Position numbers and translations under genes: made by a program
Shown here: in pieces, positions 56,665 to 64,000 of the stretch
Position numbering within the stretch: position 1 is the first letter of the stretch
Layout: each line of letters begins with the position of its first letter
The notes under the pieces: model-generated
What the model saw: the letters and a program-made list of their open reading frames with translations, nothing else
Told to the model about the DNA's origin: nothing
Database searches by the model: none
Source of the DNA: a bacterium
GTDB lineage: Bacteria; UBA8248
Reading direction: 5' to 3'
DNA length: 64,000 nt
NCBI GenBank assembly: GCA_022825065.1
Contig: JAJDYR010000037.1
Coordinates: 71,805 to 135,804, forward strand

Positions 56665-58284
56665 ATGAGAAACACTCGAATGAAAACCCTGCTGATCGCA
56701 GTGGCGGTGTTCGCCCTGGCGCTGTGGAGTTTTGCTCCCGCCGAGGCGGCGCCCAAGAAGGGCGGCACCCTCAAGTTCGTCGTCGGCAGCAAGATTCCCT
56801 CCTACGACGGCCACATCGAATCCACTTTCGGGATGATTCACCCGATTCGTCCCTTCTACAGCCTGTTGATTCGCGTGAATCCCGACAACCCCGCATCGCC
56901 GACGGATTTCGTCTGCGACGTGTGCGAGGGCGGGATTCCGGCGCCGACCGAAGGACATACGAAGTACACCTTCAAGATCCGCGGCGACATCACGTTCCAC
57001 AACGGCCAGAAACTCACCTCGGCGGACGTGAAGGCGACGTATGACAAGATCATCAGCCCGCCGAAGGGCATCGAGAGCAACCGCAAGGCGTTTTTCAGCA
57101 TGGTGGAATCCGTCACCGCGCCGGACCCCAAGACGCTGGTGTTCAAGCTGAAATACCCCACGGGCGCCTTCGTGCCTGCGCTGGCGCTGCCCTACAACTT
57201 CATCTACTCGAAGGCCGACCTCGACAAGCACGGCTACAAATGGCACCAGAAGAACGTGAACGGCACGGGCGCCTTCCGCTTCGTGCAGCACCAGCCGGGC
57301 GCGTTCGTCGAAGGCAAGCGGTACGATAAATACCACCACAAGGGCAAACCCCACCTCGACGGCTTCCGGGCGATCTCCGCTCCCAAGATGGCCATTCGCC
57401 TCCAGGCCATCCGCGGCGACCGCGCGGCCATCGAATTCCGCGGATTCCCGCCCAAGGCGCGCGACGACCTGAAGAAGGCGCTGGGCGACAAGCTCACCGT
57501 CCAGGAGAGCGACTGGAACTGCAACCTCATGGTGACGCCCAACCACAAGCGCAAGCCTTTCGACGACGCGCGCGTGCGCCGGGCGCTGACGCTGGCGATC
57601 GACCGCTGGGGCGGCTCCAAGTACCTCTCGCGCATCGCCATCGTGAAGACCGTGGGCGGCGTGGTTTTCCCCAAACACCCCCTCGCGGCCACGAAAGAGG
57701 AATTGACGAAGATCGCGGGCTACTGGCCGGACATCAACAAATCCCGCGCCGAGGCCAAGAGGCTCCTCAAGGAAGCCGGCTACCCGAACGGCTTCGAGTT
57801 CACCCTGCACAACCGGGGCGTGGACCAGCCCTACAAGGTCGTGGGCACCTGGGTCATCGACCAGTGGCGGAAGATCGGACTCAAGGTCAAGCAGTGGGTG
57901 CAGCCCTCGGGGCCTTTCTACGCCACGCTCAGAAAGAAGAAGAACTTCGACGTGTCGATCGACTTCAACTGCCAGTCGGTCATCAACCCGCTGGTGGACG
58001 TGTCGAAATTCATCTCCGACGACAAGGCGGGCAACCAGTACGCGCAGTACCAGGATCGCCAGCTCGACAAGTGGTTCGAACAGATGAACAAAGAGCCCGA
58101 CGTGAAGAAGCAGCGCGCCATCATGCGCAAGTATGAAAAGCGCGCGCTCGACGAGATGGCGCATCAGTTCGTGACGCTCTGGTGGTACAAGATCAACCCC
58201 CACCGCAGCTACGTGAAGGGTTGGAAGATCGCGCCGAGCCACTACCTGAACCAGCATCTGGACAACGTCTGGATCGAAAAATAG
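56665..58284 (+). CDS. ABC transporter substrate-binding protein, family 5 (peptide/nickel type)
   Basis: Signal peptide MKTLLIAVAVFALALWSFAPAEAA; YTFKIRGDITFHNGQKLTSADVKATYDKI. Confidence 0.94.
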   Translation: MRNTRMKTLLIAVAVFALALWSFAPAEAAPKKGGTLKFVVGSKIPSYDGHIESTFGMIHPIRPFYSLLIRVNPDNPASPTDFVCDVCEGGIPAPTEGHTKYTFKIRGDITFHNGQKLTSADVKATYDKIISPPKGIESNRKAFFSMVESVTAPDPKTLVFKLKYPTGAFVPALALPYNFIYSKADLDKHGYKWHQKNVNGTGAFRFVQHQPGAFVEGKRYDKYHHKGKPHLDGFRAISAPKMAIRLQAIRGDRAAIEFRGFPPKARDDLKKALGDKLTVQESDWNCNLMVTPNHKRKPFDDARVRRALTLAIDRWGGSKYLSRIAIVKTVGGVVFPKHPLAATKEELTKIAGYWPDINKSRAEAKRLLKEAGYPNGFEFTLHNRGVDQPYKVVGTWVIDQWRKIGLKVKQWVQPSGPFYATLRKKKNFDVSIDFNCQSVINPLVDVSKFISDDKAGNQYAQYQDRQLDKWFEQMNKEPDVKKQRAIMRKYEKRALDEMAHQFVTLWWYKINPHRSYVKGWKIAPSHYLNQHLDNVWIEK

Positions 58285-58293
58285 GTCGCATCG

Positions 58294-58330
58294 CCTCCCC
58301 CGCCGCCCGCTCGCCGGGCGGCGGGGGAGG
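58294..58330 (+). other. Strong intercistronic hairpin between substrate-binding protein and permease
   Basis: Perfect 16-bp stem CCTCCCCCGCCGCCCG / CGGGCGGCGGGGGAGG with 5-nt loop; no T tract. Confidence 0.85.
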
Positions 58331-58391
58331 GCGTTTCCTGGAGTTCCGGCTTCGGGAGCCGCGCATCGCGTGAAACGCAAGGACGCACGAA

Positions 58392-59363
58392 GTGTACAAA
58401 TACACGATCAAGAGAATCCTGCTGATGTTCCCCACGCTCCTGGGCGCGGCGGTGCTGGTGTTCTTCATGCTGCGCCTGATTCCCGGCGACGTGTGTGAGC
58501 TCCGCATGGCCGGTACGGGCATGTACGTCGACAAGGAAGCGATAGCGACGTGCCAGCAGAACCTGGGGATAGACGCGCCCATCTACGTGCAGTTCATCGA
58601 TTTCATCACCGGGTTCTTCACGTTCGATCTGGGCAACTCCATGTGGACGGGCAAGCCGATACTGCATGAGATCGGCCTGCGCTTCGAACTCTCGCTGCAG
58701 GTCGCCATCATGGCGACGCTCACGGCCACCATCATCGCCATTCCGCTGGGCACGATCTCCGCCATCAAGCAGGACACCTGGATCGACTACGTCGTTCGCT
58801 CGTTCAGCATCGCGGGCATCGCCATGCCTTCGTTCTGGCTGGGCATTTTGATTATCCTCGGCCTCTTGATCATGACGCAGAAATTCTTCGGCAACCCCTG
58901 GATGCCGCCGATCCACTACACCCCGATATGGGAAGACCCTGTGGCCAACATCTCGCAGCTCATCTGGCCTGCCGTCGCGACGGGCTATCGGTATTCAGCC
59001 GTCGCCACGCGCATGACGCGCTCCGCTCTCTTGGAGGTTTTACGCGAGGATTACGTGCGCACCGCCCGCGCCAAGGGGCTGCTGGAAAAACTCATCATCA
59101 ACCGCCACGCGCTCAAGAATTCGCTCCTGCCCGTGGCGACGATTATCGGCCTGGAATTCGCCTTCCTGATGGGCGGGCTGGTGGTGACGGAGCAGGTCTT
59201 CAACCTGAACGGATTGGGGAAACTCTTCGTCGAGTCGGTAACGAACCACGACTACACCATGACGCAATCCCTCGTCATGCTCGTGGCCGTCGTCTTCATC
59301 TTTACGAACCTGTTCATCGATATCCTCTATGCGTGGCTCGACCCGCGCATTCGGTACAGCTAG
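58392..59363 (+). CDS. ABC transporter permease (DppB/OppB-like)
   Basis: YTIKRILLMFPTLLGAAVLVFFMLRLIPGD; EVLREDYVRTARAKGLLEKLIINRHALKNSLLPV; GTG start. Confidence 0.95.
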   Translation: MYKYTIKRILLMFPTLLGAAVLVFFMLRLIPGDVCELRMAGTGMYVDKEAIATCQQNLGIDAPIYVQFIDFITGFFTFDLGNSMWTGKPILHEIGLRFELSLQVAIMATLTATIIAIPLGTISAIKQDTWIDYVVRSFSIAGIAMPSFWLGILIILGLLIMTQKFFGNPWMPPIHYTPIWEDPVANISQLIWPAVATGYRYSAVATRMTRSALLEVLREDYVRTARAKGLLEKLIINRHALKNSLLPVATIIGLEFAFLMGGLVVTEQVFNLNGLGKLFVESVTNHDYTMTQSLVMLVAVVFIFTNLFIDILYAWLDPRIRYS

Positions 59364-59373
59364 GAGTTCGAAC

Positions 59374-60276
59374 ATGGCGTCCCCAAGCGACCTCGCCGTC
59401 TCCGAGATGGATTTCGACGCGCTACCGGAGCGTTCCTGGGTCGACAAGATCAAGGATACGGCGCGGAAAAAGCCCCTGGGCGCGGTGAGCGCGTGCGCCG
59501 TCTTCGTGATGCTGCTGCTGGCCGCTTTCGCGAACGTCATCACCTTCTACGACCCGGTGCAGAATGCCTTCGACAGCATGCACGTCGCTCCGGGCGCGGC
59601 CCACTGGTTCGGGACGGACCAGTTCGGGCGCGATATTTTCACGCGCATCGTCTTCGGCGCCAGAACGGCGCTGTTCGTGGGGTTTTCCGCCTCGATACTC
59701 GGTTCCACAGCCGGGCTCATCCTCGGCGTGGGGAGCGCTTATTTCGGCGGGCGCTTCGATCTCATCTTCCAGCGCTTCATGGACATCTTCATCTCGTTTC
59801 CGCTCATCATCATGGCGCTCTCGGTGGTTTCGATATTCGGCACCGGGACGCAGAACGTGATTCTGGCCATCACGATCCCGCTCATCCCCCGGTGCGCCCG
59901 CGTGGTGCGATCGAGCGCGCTCGCGATTCGCGAGATTCCCTACGTGGACGCCGCGCGCGCCCTGGGCTTCGCGCACGTTCGCATCATCTTCCGGCACATG
60001 ATCCCCAACGTCATGGCCCCGTATCTCATCATGCTCACTTCGTTTCTCGGACAGGCGATTCTGCTCGAAGCCTCGCTCTCCTACCTGGGACTAGGCGTGC
60101 AGGAGCCGACGCCCGCCTGGGGGCTGATGCTCCAGGGAGGCGCCGAGGAATACGCCGAGAGCGCGCCGTGGATTCCCGTTTTCCCCGGCCTCGCCATCAC
60201 CGCCGCCGTCTTCGCCTTCAACCTCTTCGGCGACGCCGTGCGCGACACGCTCGACCCCAGGCTACGCTCCGAATAA
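59374..60276 (+). CDS. ABC transporter permease (DppC/OppC-like)
   Basis: HWFGTDQFGRDIFTRIVFGARTALFVGF; REIPYVDAARALGFAHVRIIFRHMIPN. Confidence 0.95.
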   Translation: MASPSDLAVSEMDFDALPERSWVDKIKDTARKKPLGAVSACAVFVMLLLAAFANVITFYDPVQNAFDSMHVAPGAAHWFGTDQFGRDIFTRIVFGARTALFVGFSASILGSTAGLILGVGSAYFGGRFDLIFQRFMDIFISFPLIIMALSVVSIFGTGTQNVILAITIPLIPRCARVVRSSALAIREIPYVDAARALGFAHVRIIFRHMIPNVMAPYLIMLTSFLGQAILLEASLSYLGLGVQEPTPAWGLMLQGGAEEYAESAPWIPVFPGLAITAAVFAFNLFGDAVRDTLDPRLRSE

Positions 60277-60311
60277 TTTCATACGGACCGGCTCTCGTTC
60301 CAAACGGCAGG

Positions 60312-60490
60312 GGAGGGGGCTGTTGGAAAACCTCCTCGTCGGGGGATAAAGGCAACCCCCCCTACCCCCCCTTGTCAGGGGGGCAAGAAAAAGCAAAACC
60401 CCCTCAGCCCGGCGAGGGCGCATCGCCTTTTTATACCCCCCTGACAAGGGGGGGTAGGGGGGGTTGGTTTTCAAGGCAAGAGGGGGGAGG
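60312..60490. repeat. MITE-like palindromic intergenic element, copy L
   Basis: gggctgttggaaaacctcc...aaccccccctacccccccttgtcagggggg...cccccctgacaagggggggtagggggggttgg. Confidence 0.85.
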
Positions 60491-60557
60491 GCGACCACAG
60501 GGTGTCGCCCCTACGCAAGGCATTCGCCGTAGTAACGAACGAATTCGCACCGAGCGT

Positions 60558-60581
60558 AGGGACAGGTCGCGACCTGTCCCT
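60558..60581. repeat. Perfect 24-bp palindrome AGGGACAGGTCGCGACCTGTCCCT
   Basis: Self-complementary over its whole length; same core at 15766-15785 and 42005-42024. Confidence 0.9.
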
Positions 60582-60689
60582 GCCAATTCGTTGCCAACCA
60601 AAATGACATGCGAGTGGACACGCAGATCCCCGGACAAACCCCCGCGCCTGTCCAAAGGGCAGGAGAAGTGCGCCTCGTGAGGCGCCGCC

Positions 60690-61205
60690 TCAAAGATTCT
60701 TGAGTTGCCGGTTGCGCCTGCGTTCTTTCCTGGGGGCGCGCCTGGGGTTTCCCTTCTTCTTCGTGTCGCGCTTAGGTGTTCTGGGAGGTTCATCCTCTGG
60801 CGCGTCGTCATCCATGAAGGCCGCCTGATTGAGGAGTTCGCGGAACTCGCCCGTGCGGATGACAGCCGACGCGAAGGGCGCGGCCGCTTCTCCCAGCGCC
60901 CTGTCCGAAGTGACGAGAACGGCGTTCCTGTAGTGGCTCTTCAGGAGGCGCAGGATGAGCGCGTCGGCGATTTCGTGCCGGGAGAAGAGCACCTCGATAT
61001 CGCCCGCGTTTTTCCCGCCTCCGTGGTCATGATGGGATTTGCCGTCGAAAACGACGGTGATTCGGAGATTGATCGGGGAATTCCTGCGGTAGCTCTGGAG
61101 CATCTCGATGAGGCCCTCACGCCCGGCTTCGAGGTCCTGGTGGAGAACGCGCCTGAGTTCGGGTATGGCGGGGATGAGGTTGTAACCGTCAACCACGATG
61201 CGCAT
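60690..61205 (-). CDS. NYN domain-containing protein (YacP-like nuclease)
   Basis: MRIVVDGYNLIPAIPEL; VVFDGKSH; ADALILRLLKSHYRNAVLVTSDRAL; basic C-terminal tail. Confidence 0.88.
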   Translation of the reverse strand: MRIVVDGYNLIPAIPELRRVLHQDLEAGREGLIEMLQSYRRNSPINLRITVVFDGKSHHDHGGGKNAGDIEVLFSRHEIADALILRLLKSHYRNAVLVTSDRALGEAAAPFASAVIRTGEFRELLNQAAFMDDDAPEDEPPRTPKRDTKKKGNPRRAPRKERRRNRQLKNL

Positions 61206-61224
61206 GACTTGTCTCCGAAGCCTC

Positions 61225-62049
61225 CTAGAAGGGCTGGAAGAGGACGTCCATGAGCGCAGTCGCTTTCTGCGCGTCTCCTTCGATGCGAAGGGAGGCGTCT
61301 GCGATTTTACGCGTTCGATCCGCCCGGCCCGCGCACAGGAGCACAATGTCGCTCGCAACTGCAGCGATGATGGCGTCGGGCGCGTCCGACAAGCCCTCTC
61401 GGGCCGACGCCGCACCGCCTGCAATAGACATCTCCCATGCGGCCTCGGGCTTGTTCGTCTCGAAGCGGAACACACCATCCGGCCCGGTTGCGCCCGAGCG
61501 GTTGAAGTATAAAGGCAGTCTTGTTCTGAGGATTTTGACGAGCATGTCCAGCGAATCGGTCTCGAGCGGCGCATCCGGGTCGTTCTCCAGGTCCCAGCCG
61601 TGGAGCGCCACCTCGTAGAGCCTTTGAGCGGGGAAGGTGCGCGCTTTCGTGTTCCCCTTCCGGTGCCAGAGATCGCGGTCGAGATCGGCGGGTTCGAGGC
61701 GTTCGATTTCGGCCTGGAGGTCGTCCTGGCTTCTCTCTATCCAGTCGATTCGATCTTTTGGAGACATGGCGACGGATTTTCGGGTGATTTCTTCGCGCGC
61801 GGCCTGGAATTCTTCCGGCGTCTCTGCGCCGAGAGAGAGGATGACCTCGCCCCGTCGCGCCGCCCGGATGCGCTCGGCATAGGAGACGGCCCCGCCCGTC
61901 ATGTGGCCGACGAGCTGGGCCGCGTTCCACCCGGGGCAGAAGGTGGGTTTCAGCCAATCGGCGTCCGAGAGTGCGCGAAGCTGCCCGATGAAGCGCGCGT
62001 TCTCGTGCGCGAGCCACCGAATCGCGGGAAGAAGGGGGGTGTCGTTCAA
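61225..62049 (-). CDS. DinB-fold / maleylpyruvate-isomerase N-terminal-domain protein (TIGR03083-like)
   Basis: ALSDADWLKPTFCPGWNAAQLVGHMTGGAVSYAERI; LALHGWDLE-like VALHGWDLENDPDAP. Confidence 0.82.
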   Translation of the reverse strand: MNDTPLLPAIRWLAHENARFIGQLRALSDADWLKPTFCPGWNAAQLVGHMTGGAVSYAERIRAARRGEVILSLGAETPEEFQAAREEITRKSVAMSPKDRIDWIERSQDDLQAEIERLEPADLDRDLWHRKGNTKARTFPAQRLYEVALHGWDLENDPDAPLETDSLDMLVKILRTRLPLYFNRSGATGPDGVFRFETNKPEAAWEMSIAGGAASAREGLSDAPDAIIAAVASDIVLLCAGRADRTRKIADASLRIEGDAQKATALMDVLFQPF

Positions 62050-62148
62050 TTTGAAATCACCGCGGGCATAAAAATCGCCCCCAACGCGTGGGGGCGATTC
62101 ATGGAAGACACGTTTCGCCTGAAAATCCGTGCGGCCGTAGCGTGCGCG

Positions 62149-63021
62149 CTATTCGCCGGCGGCGCGGATCCAGGCCTTGCCGATGGCGCGCGCGGCGTAT
62201 ACGCCGGCCAGGTGGCGTCTGAAATCCGCTCCGGCGTAAAAGTCATCGAGCGCGTCGACGCCTTCGCCGGCCGTTGCCGCCGCCTTGCGGATCGATTCCG
62301 CGCTCGGCGCGGCGCCCGTGAGGGCGTCTTCGACGCTCGTGGCGCGATACGCTGTTGCGGCCACGCCCGTCACGCCCACGCGGATGCGCTCGACGGCGCC
62401 GTCCGCGTCCAGCGCGACCCGGGCCGCCACGCCGCACACCGCGAAGCCGCTGGCCTGCTGGGCCGCCTTGAGATACGCGCTCGAGCCCCGCGCGGCCGAA
62501 GCCCGTATGCGGACGGAGGTGATAATCTCGCCCGCGCCCAGGGCCGTCTCGTATGTTCCGGTGAAGAAGTCGTCGGCGGCGATGACGCGCTCCCCGTCCG
62601 CGCCCGCGACGGTGATTTCCGCATTCGCCGCCAGGATGACCGCCGGGTAGTCGGCTGCGGGGTCGGCATGGGCGAGCGAGCCGCCCAGCGTCCCCCGGTT
62701 TCTCACCTGTACGTCGCCGATGGCGGCAGCCGCCTCGGCGAGGGAGCGGCATCTCCCCTGAACCGAGGCGGACGCCTCGATCTCGGCGTGGGTCGTCATC
62801 GCGCCGATTGTAATGCCGTCCTCCGATTCACTGATGCCCGAGAGGCTCTCGATGCCGGCGATGTCGACGAGGACGCCCGGGTCGGCGAGCCGCGCCTTCA
62901 TCACGGGCAGGAGGCTGTGGCCTCCGGCGAGGACTCGCGCGTCGTCTCCATGCTCTCCGAGCCTGGCGAGAGCGTCTTCTAGCGATTGTGGTCGAACGTA
63001 GTCGAAAGAAGCTGGAATCAT
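62149..63021 (-). CDS. Xanthine dehydrogenase family FAD-binding subunit (CoxM-like)
   Basis: FDYVRPQSLEDALARLGEHGDDARVLAGGHSLLPVMKARLADPGVLVDI; VRNRGTLGGSLAHADPAADYPAV. Confidence 0.94.
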   Translation of the reverse strand: MIPASFDYVRPQSLEDALARLGEHGDDARVLAGGHSLLPVMKARLADPGVLVDIAGIESLSGISESEDGITIGAMTTHAEIEASASVQGRCRSLAEAAAAIGDVQVRNRGTLGGSLAHADPAADYPAVILAANAEITVAGADGERVIAADDFFTGTYETALGAGEIITSVRIRASAARGSSAYLKAAQQASGFAVCGVAARVALDADGAVERIRVGVTGVAATAYRATSVEDALTGAAPSAESIRKAAATAGEGVDALDDFYAGADFRRHLAGVYAARAIGKAWIRAAGE

Positions 63022-63024
63022 TTC

Positions 63025-64000
63025 TTAGGCCCTCTTTTCGGCGATGGCGCGCCACACTCTCTCGGGGCGCAGCGGCATGTCGATGTGCGTGATACCGAAT
63101 GGCGAAAGCGCGTCGATCACGGCGTTCACCACGGCGGGCGTGGAGCCGATGGTGCCGGCCTCGCCCACGCCCTTCGCACCCAGCGGGTTCACGTCCGTCG
63201 GCGTCGTGGTGTGCAGGAGCTCGAAACGCGGCAGACGGTTCGCCTTGGGCAAAGCGTAGTGCATGAACGAAGCGTTCAGCGGCTGTCCGCCCTCGCCGTA
63301 GAGCATCTCCTCCTCCAGCGCCTGTCCGGTCCCCTGGGCGATGCCGCCGTGGATCTGCCCGTGCACGAGCAGCGGGTTGATCATGTTGCCCACGTCGTCC
63401 ACCGCCACGTAGCGGAGGATTTCCACGTCGCCCGTCTCAGGATCCACCTCCACCAGGACGATGTGCGTCCCGAAGGGGAAGGTGAAGTTGCTCGGCTCGA
63501 AGAAGTGCGTCTCCTCGAGGCCCGGATCGGTGTCTTCGGGAAGCGCGATGGCGCTGTAGGCCATCATCGCGATATCGGCGAAGCCGGCCGATTTCTCGGG
63601 CGCGCTCCTGACGAAGACCCTGCCGTCCTCGAATTCGATGTCGTTCTCGTCCGCCTCGAACTCCATCGCGGCGAATTTGGCCATCTTGGCCCGCACCTTG
63701 TCGCGCGCGTAGACGACCGCCGAGCCGCCCACCACAGTGCCCCGGCTGCCGAACGTGCCCACGCCGTAGGGAACCACGTCGGTATCCCCGTGGACGACGG
63801 TCACGTCGTTCGCGTCGATGCCGAGGCCGTCCGCCACGATCTGGGCGAAGGAGGTCTGCTGGCCCTGCCCGTGGGGCGATGCGCCCGAGAACACGGTGGC
63901 CTTGCCGGTGGGCTCCACGCGCACGCGCGCGCTCTCCCAGCCCTGGCCGCCCAGCGCGGCGGAAGGACCCATGCCGCAAATCTCGACGTAGGTGGAAAAG
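63025..64000 (-). CDS. Xanthine dehydrogenase family molybdopterin-binding subunit (CoxL-like), truncated by window edge
   Basis: GASPHGQGQQTSFAQIVADGLGI; YGVGTFGSRGTVVGGSAV; GAKGVGEAGTIGSTPAVVNAVIDAL; frame open to 64000. Confidence 0.94.
   Translation of the reverse strand, partial: FSTYVEICGMGPSAALGGQGWESARVRVEPTGKATVFSGASPHGQGQQTSFAQIVADGLGIDANDVTVVHGDTDVVPYGVGTFGSRGTVVGGSAVVYARDKVRAKMAKFAAMEFEADENDIEFEDGRVFVRSAPEKSAGFADIAMMAYSAIALPEDTDPGLEETHFFEPSNFTFPFGTHIVLVEVDPETGDVEILRYVAVDDVGNMINPLLVHGQIHGGIAQGTGQALEEEMLYGEGGQPLNASFMHYALPKANRLPRFELLHTTTPTDVNPLGAKGVGEAGTIGSTPAVVNAVIDALSPFGITHIDMPLRPERVWRAIAEKRA

Overview
The window is about 64 kb of high-GC bacterial chromosome from what looks like an uncultured, catabolically versatile lineage; I do not assign taxonomy. 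It has about 50 protein-coding genes and no rRNA, recognisable tRNA, CRISPR array or transposase. Gene content is mostly small-molecule catabolism and transport: three amidase-signature proteins, two 3-hydroxyisobutyrate-dehydrogenase-like enzymes, a DMSO-reductase-family molybdoenzyme coupled to a triple-RidA protein, three LLM flavin oxidoreductases, cupins, creatininase, M20 and M24 peptidases, UxaA and aconitase-like dehydratases, an AtuA/DUF4387 pair, AzlCD, an SsuBC-type ABC pair, a complete Opp/Dpp ABC operon, and CoxM/CoxL subunits. The strongest observation is at 28896-29495. An AhpD/carboxymuconolactone-decarboxylase-like gene is interrupted by an in-frame TGA exactly at the resolving-cysteine position of C-x-x-C-x-x-x-H (here C-Y-G-U-T-M-N-H). 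A bacterial-SECIS-like hairpin lies immediately downstream, so this is a probable selenoprotein that standard annotation splits into two ORFs. The second notable signal is a dense family of about 12 MITE-like intergenic palindromic elements with GTTGAAAAAG..CTTTTTCAAC termini and CCCCCCTACCCCCCCTTGTCAGGGGGG cores. Two further short-palindrome families occur with it. One large-element copy supplies the stop codon of a cupin gene.
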